From Alphaproteobacteria bacterium (GTDB lineage: Bacteria > Pseudomonadota > Alphaproteobacteria > Reyranellales > Reyranellaceae), in the NCBI GenBank assembly GCA_019235415.1, contig JAFAKN010000130.1, positions 1-51,747 of the forward strand: a DNA stretch of 51,747 nucleotides. Reading direction: 5' to 3'. The translations under genes were made by a program, and so were the position numbers. The notes under the pieces are model-generated. The model had not been told where the DNA came from. It worked only from the letters and a program-made list of their open reading frames with translations, and did not search any database. Positions 49,546-51,747 of the stretch are shown one piece after another; within the stretch, counting starts at the first letter, position 1; each line of letters opens with the position of its first letter.

Positions 49546-50367
49546 ATGAACATGCGTTCGACGCCGGTGTACGAGGTGCACGCCATCAAGTACGCCCACC
49601 TGCCGCGCAAGGCGTGGGAGGTACAGATCACCCCCGACCCGCACGATGCCGACTTCCCGATGGACTATTTCGTGTGGTTGGCGATCCCGCTCGACGAATC
49701 GGGCAACCGGGCGATCGGCGGCAAGCCGATCGTGATCGACACCGGCTTCAACGCCCAGGTCGGCAAAAAGCGCGGTCGCGAGGTCAAGCGCAACCCGGCC
49801 GACCTGCTCGCCGATTTCGGGGTCGATCCGACCGAGGTCGAGGACGTCATCATCACCCACCTGCACTACGACCACGTCGGCAACTGGGACAAGTTCCCCA
49901 AGGCGCGCTTCCATCTGCAGGACAAGGAGATGCAGTTCGCCACCGGCCGGCACGTCTGCCACGGCACCTTCCGCCACGCCTTCGAGATCGAGGACATCGT
50001 CGGCATGGTGCGCGCGGTCTACGGCAAGCGCGTGGTGTTCCACGACGGCGACGAGGAGATCCAGCCCGGCATCTCCGTGCACCTGATCGGCGGCCACACG
50101 ATGGGCATGCAGTCGGTCCGGGTCATGACGCGCAACGGCTGGCTGGTGCTGGCCTCCGACGCCAGCCATTACTACTGGGGCATCCGCGACAAGAAGCTGT
50201 TCTCGATCGTGTTCTCGGTCGCCGACATGCTGGCGGGCTACGACAAGCTCACCAAGCTCGCCGACGGGCACGTCGACATGGTGGTGCCCGGCCACGATGC
50301 GGAGGTGATGAGGCGCTATCCGCCGTCGCGTGACGACTTCAAGGGGATTGCGGTGAGGCTGGATTGA
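49546..50367 (+). CDS. Metallo-beta-lactamase fold hydrolase, N-acyl homoserine lactonase-like
   Basis: 273 aa behind GGGAGAGGAA. The metal motif HLHYDH (105-110) with H184 (GGHTMGMQS) and D205 (LASDASHYYW) gives the dinuclear site of the MBL fold. The H-x-H-x-D-H form with flanking VIDTGF and VPGHD is typical of the AHL lactonase family, including AttM/AiiA types. It would open homoserine lactone rings; other lactones or esters are possible. No signal peptide. The methyltransferase gene begins one base after its stop. Confidence 0.85.
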   Translation: MNMRSTPVYEVHAIKYAHLPRKAWEVQITPDPHDADFPMDYFVWLAIPLDESGNRAIGGKPIVIDTGFNAQVGKKRGREVKRNPADLLADFGVDPTEVEDVIITHLHYDHVGNWDKFPKARFHLQDKEMQFATGRHVCHGTFRHAFEIEDIVGMVRAVYGKRVVFHDGDEEIQPGISVHLIGGHTMGMQSVRVMTRNGWLVLASDASHYYWGIRDKKLFSIVFSVADMLAGYDKLTKLADGHVDMVVPGHDAEVMRRYPPSRDDFKGIAVRLD

Positions 50368-50368
50368 A

Positions 50369-51049
50369 ATGAGCGACGAGCCGCGCCCGAAGCACTACCG
50401 CGTCATCTACGCCGATCCGCCGTGGACGTTCGCCACCTTCTCGCGCAAGGGCAAAGGCCGCAGCGCCGAGGCGCACTACGATTGCATGGACCTCGCGGGC
50501 ATCAAGGCGTTGCCTGTTGCCGACTGGGCGGCCGACGATGCGATCCTGCTGATGTGGGCGACCGATCCGCTGCTGCACAAGGCGTTCGAGGTCATCGAGG
50601 CCTGGGGCTTCACCTACAAGACGGTCGGCTTCTATTGGGCCAAGCTGAAGCCCAAGGGCAACGGGTTCTTCACCGGCATGGGGTTCTGGACCCGGGCCAA
50701 TCCCGAGCAGTGCCTGCTCGCGACCCGCGGCCATCCCAAGCGCAAGGCCGCCGACGTCGCCAAGCTCGTCGTGTCGCCGCGCCGCGAGCACAGCCGCAAG
50801 CCGGACGAAATGTACAGGTTGATCGAGCGACTCGCCGATGGCCCCTATCTCGAGATGTTCGCGCGGTCGTCGCGCCCGGGCTGGGACTCCTGGGGCTCGC
50901 AGCCGGCGCTGTTCGACGGCGGGTCCGTCAAGACCCGCCGCTGGAGATCGACCTCCTATCCCGATGCACCGGCACGCGGCGCATCCGACGAGAATCAAGC
51001 GCCTTTGCTGTTCGACCTACCCGAACCCGAAGATCGACGCGGCAAGTGA
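50369..51049 (+). CDS. MT-A70 family adenine-N6 methyltransferase
   Basis: 226 aa. The DPPW catalytic motif (16-19, VIYADPPWTF), MWATDPLLHKAFEVIEAWGF, TVGFYWAKLKPKGNGFFTGM, and RREHSRKPDEMYRLIERLAD are typical of bacterial and phage MT-A70 proteins, which methylate adenine in DNA or RNA. The C-terminal tail (GSVKTRRWRSTSYPDA to PEPEDRRGK) is extra. No restriction endonuclease gene is adjacent, so it is an orphan methylase. Starting 1 nt after the lactonase stop suggests co-transcription despite unrelated function. Confidence 0.85.
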   Translation: MSDEPRPKHYRVIYADPPWTFATFSRKGKGRSAEAHYDCMDLAGIKALPVADWAADDAILLMWATDPLLHKAFEVIEAWGFTYKTVGFYWAKLKPKGNGFFTGMGFWTRANPEQCLLATRGHPKRKAADVAKLVVSPRREHSRKPDEMYRLIERLADGPYLEMFARSSRPGWDSWGSQPALFDGGSVKTRRWRSTSYPDAPARGASDENQAPLLFDLPEPEDRRGK

Positions 51050-51056
51050 GAGGAAG

Positions 51057-51747
51057 CTACTTCTTCTCCACGTTCCACAGCACCAGCGACGGCGTCGGCA
51101 CGACGAGTCCCTGCAGGTTGGCGCGGATCGCGGTCGGCGTGGTGAACTGGCCGAGCGGTACGTGCGTGGGATATTCCAGCACGCGCAGCTGCACCTGCTC
51201 GGCGATCGCCTTTTGCTTGGCCGGATCGGATTCCATGGCGTAGGCGTCGCGCAGCTTCTCCAGGGTCTCGTCGCACGCCCAGCCGAACGTCGCCTTGTCG
51301 CAGGAGGCGTTGAGGAATGCGGCCGACACGGGGTTCAGGATGTCGGTCGCGCCCCACGAGGTGAAGAAGGCGCTCCAGCCGCCCTTGTCCAGAGGGTCCT
51401 TCTTGGCGCGCCGTGTCACCAGCGTCTGCCAGTCCATCGGCTGCAGGTCGATCTTCAGCCCGATCTTCTCGAGCTGCGACTTGCCGACGGTCGCGAGGTT
51501 GTTGTGGCCCGCCGTGTCGGTCTGGTGCAGGAACACCGCGGGCGTGCCGTCGTAGCCCGAAGCGGCCAGCGCCTCCTTGGCCTTGGCCACGTTGCCCGAG
51601 AGCTTGTCCTCCCAGCCCTTGGTCGATTCGAGCGGCGAGCCGCAGGGGAACAGCGACTTGCACACCTTGTAGTACTCGGGATTGCCGACGTTGGCTTCGA
51701 GGAACTCCTTCTGCGACAGGCCGTAGAGCACTGCCTGGCGCACCTTG
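51057..51747 (-). CDS. ABC transporter solute-binding protein, family 5, partial
   Basis: The frame is open from the right edge and ends at 51057, giving the last about 229 residues; the 5' part is outside the window. VRQAVLYGLSQKEFLEANVG, then CKSLFPCGSPLE, NVAKAKEALAASGYDGTPAV, and QLRVLEYPTHVPLGQFTTPT match the C-terminal lobe of Opp/Dpp-type binding proteins. GCP-like Cys pairs (VCKSLFPCG, CDKATFGWAC) suggest disulfides. It is not closely similar to the binding protein at 26072, so it has another ligand. It converges on the methyltransferase gene with 7 nt between stops. Confidence 0.9.
   Translation of the reverse strand, partial: KVRQAVLYGLSQKEFLEANVGNPEYYKVCKSLFPCGSPLESTKGWEDKLSGNVAKAKEALAASGYDGTPAVFLHQTDTAGHNNLATVGKSQLEKIGLKIDLQPMDWQTLVTRRAKKDPLDKGGWSAFFTSWGATDILNPVSAAFLNASCDKATFGWACDETLEKLRDAYAMESDPAKQKAIAEQVQLRVLEYPTHVPLGQFTTPTAIRANLQGLVVPTPSLVLWNVEKK

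Noticed and set aside
1-51747. CRISPR array, rRNA, full insertion sequence or transposase
   Set aside because: No regularly spaced repeat-spacer pattern, no rRNA sequence and no transposase reading frame was seen; repeats found are palindromes or short tandems.

Overview
The window is high-GC, densely packed DNA with short intergenic gaps, many ATGA/GTGA stop-start overlaps and strong GGAG-type ribosome sites. Gene content (type II 3-hydroxyacyl-CoA dehydrogenase, acetoacetate decarboxylase with 3-hydroxybutyrate dehydrogenase, many SDR, LLM and ABC genes, LolA, OmpA-type porin, DUF4160/DUF2442 and VapBC-type modules) suggests a free-living soil or water alphaproteobacterium, probably Rhodospirillales or Hyphomicrobiales. 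No rRNA or other taxonomic marker is present, so this placement is inference.

Region 1 (1-4 kb) is a chromate-resistance-like cluster. A ChrB N-terminal-domain gene runs off the left edge. Divergent from it are a superoxide dismutase-rhodanese fusion, a stand-alone ChrB C-terminal domain, a YncE-type propeller and a second SOD-rhodanese fusion. Region 2 (4-12 kb) has a small secreted protein, an SDR, a beta carbonic anhydrase and a tightly coupled membrane/metal set: DUF5132, an HMA_2-like protein, a P1B-type ATPase without a CPC motif, EcsC and DUF445. Region 3 (12-17 kb) holds an EamA exporter whose 5' end was split by a DUF4160/DUF2442 pair, a Rieske oxygenase, a decayed VapBC locus, a GNAT acetyltransferase and lolA.

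Region 4 (17-26 kb) has an LLM oxidoreductase, a patatin-adc-bdhA ketone-body operon, an OmpA-type porin, a TauD-like dioxygenase and a thiocyanate hydrolase operon (scnB-scnA-scnC plus an accessory gene). Region 5 (26-33.4 kb) is a complete Opp/Dpp-type ABC importer translationally coupled to a GH51 arabinofuranosidase, suggesting import and cytoplasmic cleavage of arabinose-containing oligosaccharides. Region 6 (33.5-41 kb) is more eccentric: a protein matching the edema-factor/CyaA/ExoY class of adenylyl cyclases, a thioesterase, an S1/P1-nuclease homologue that appears to have lost zinc ligands, an EamA exporter, two gene remnants, an LLM enzyme and a RelA/SpoT-like protein.

Region 7 (41-51.7 kb) has an SDR with Phe at the catalytic Tyr position, a shortened LysR regulator, a MocR/PdxR regulator with dyads upstream, a PEP mutase/isocitrate lyase-like enzyme, tRNA-Thr(CGT), a Tat-like secreted trypsin-family protease, a dehydrogenase-GST-racemase-like run, an ACT-like small protein, an AHL-lactonase-type hydrolase, an MT-A70 methyltransferase and the 3' part of another ABC solute-binding protein gene.

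Dispersed palindromes related to ATCCCGAGCGMAGCGAGGGATC occur at three intergenic sites, and other large hairpins lie between genes. The strongest candidates for something new are the EF/CyaA-like cyclase (33.6 kb), the doubled SOD-rhodanese fusion in a chr cluster, the CPC-less ATPase operon, and the RelA-like protein (39.1 kb).
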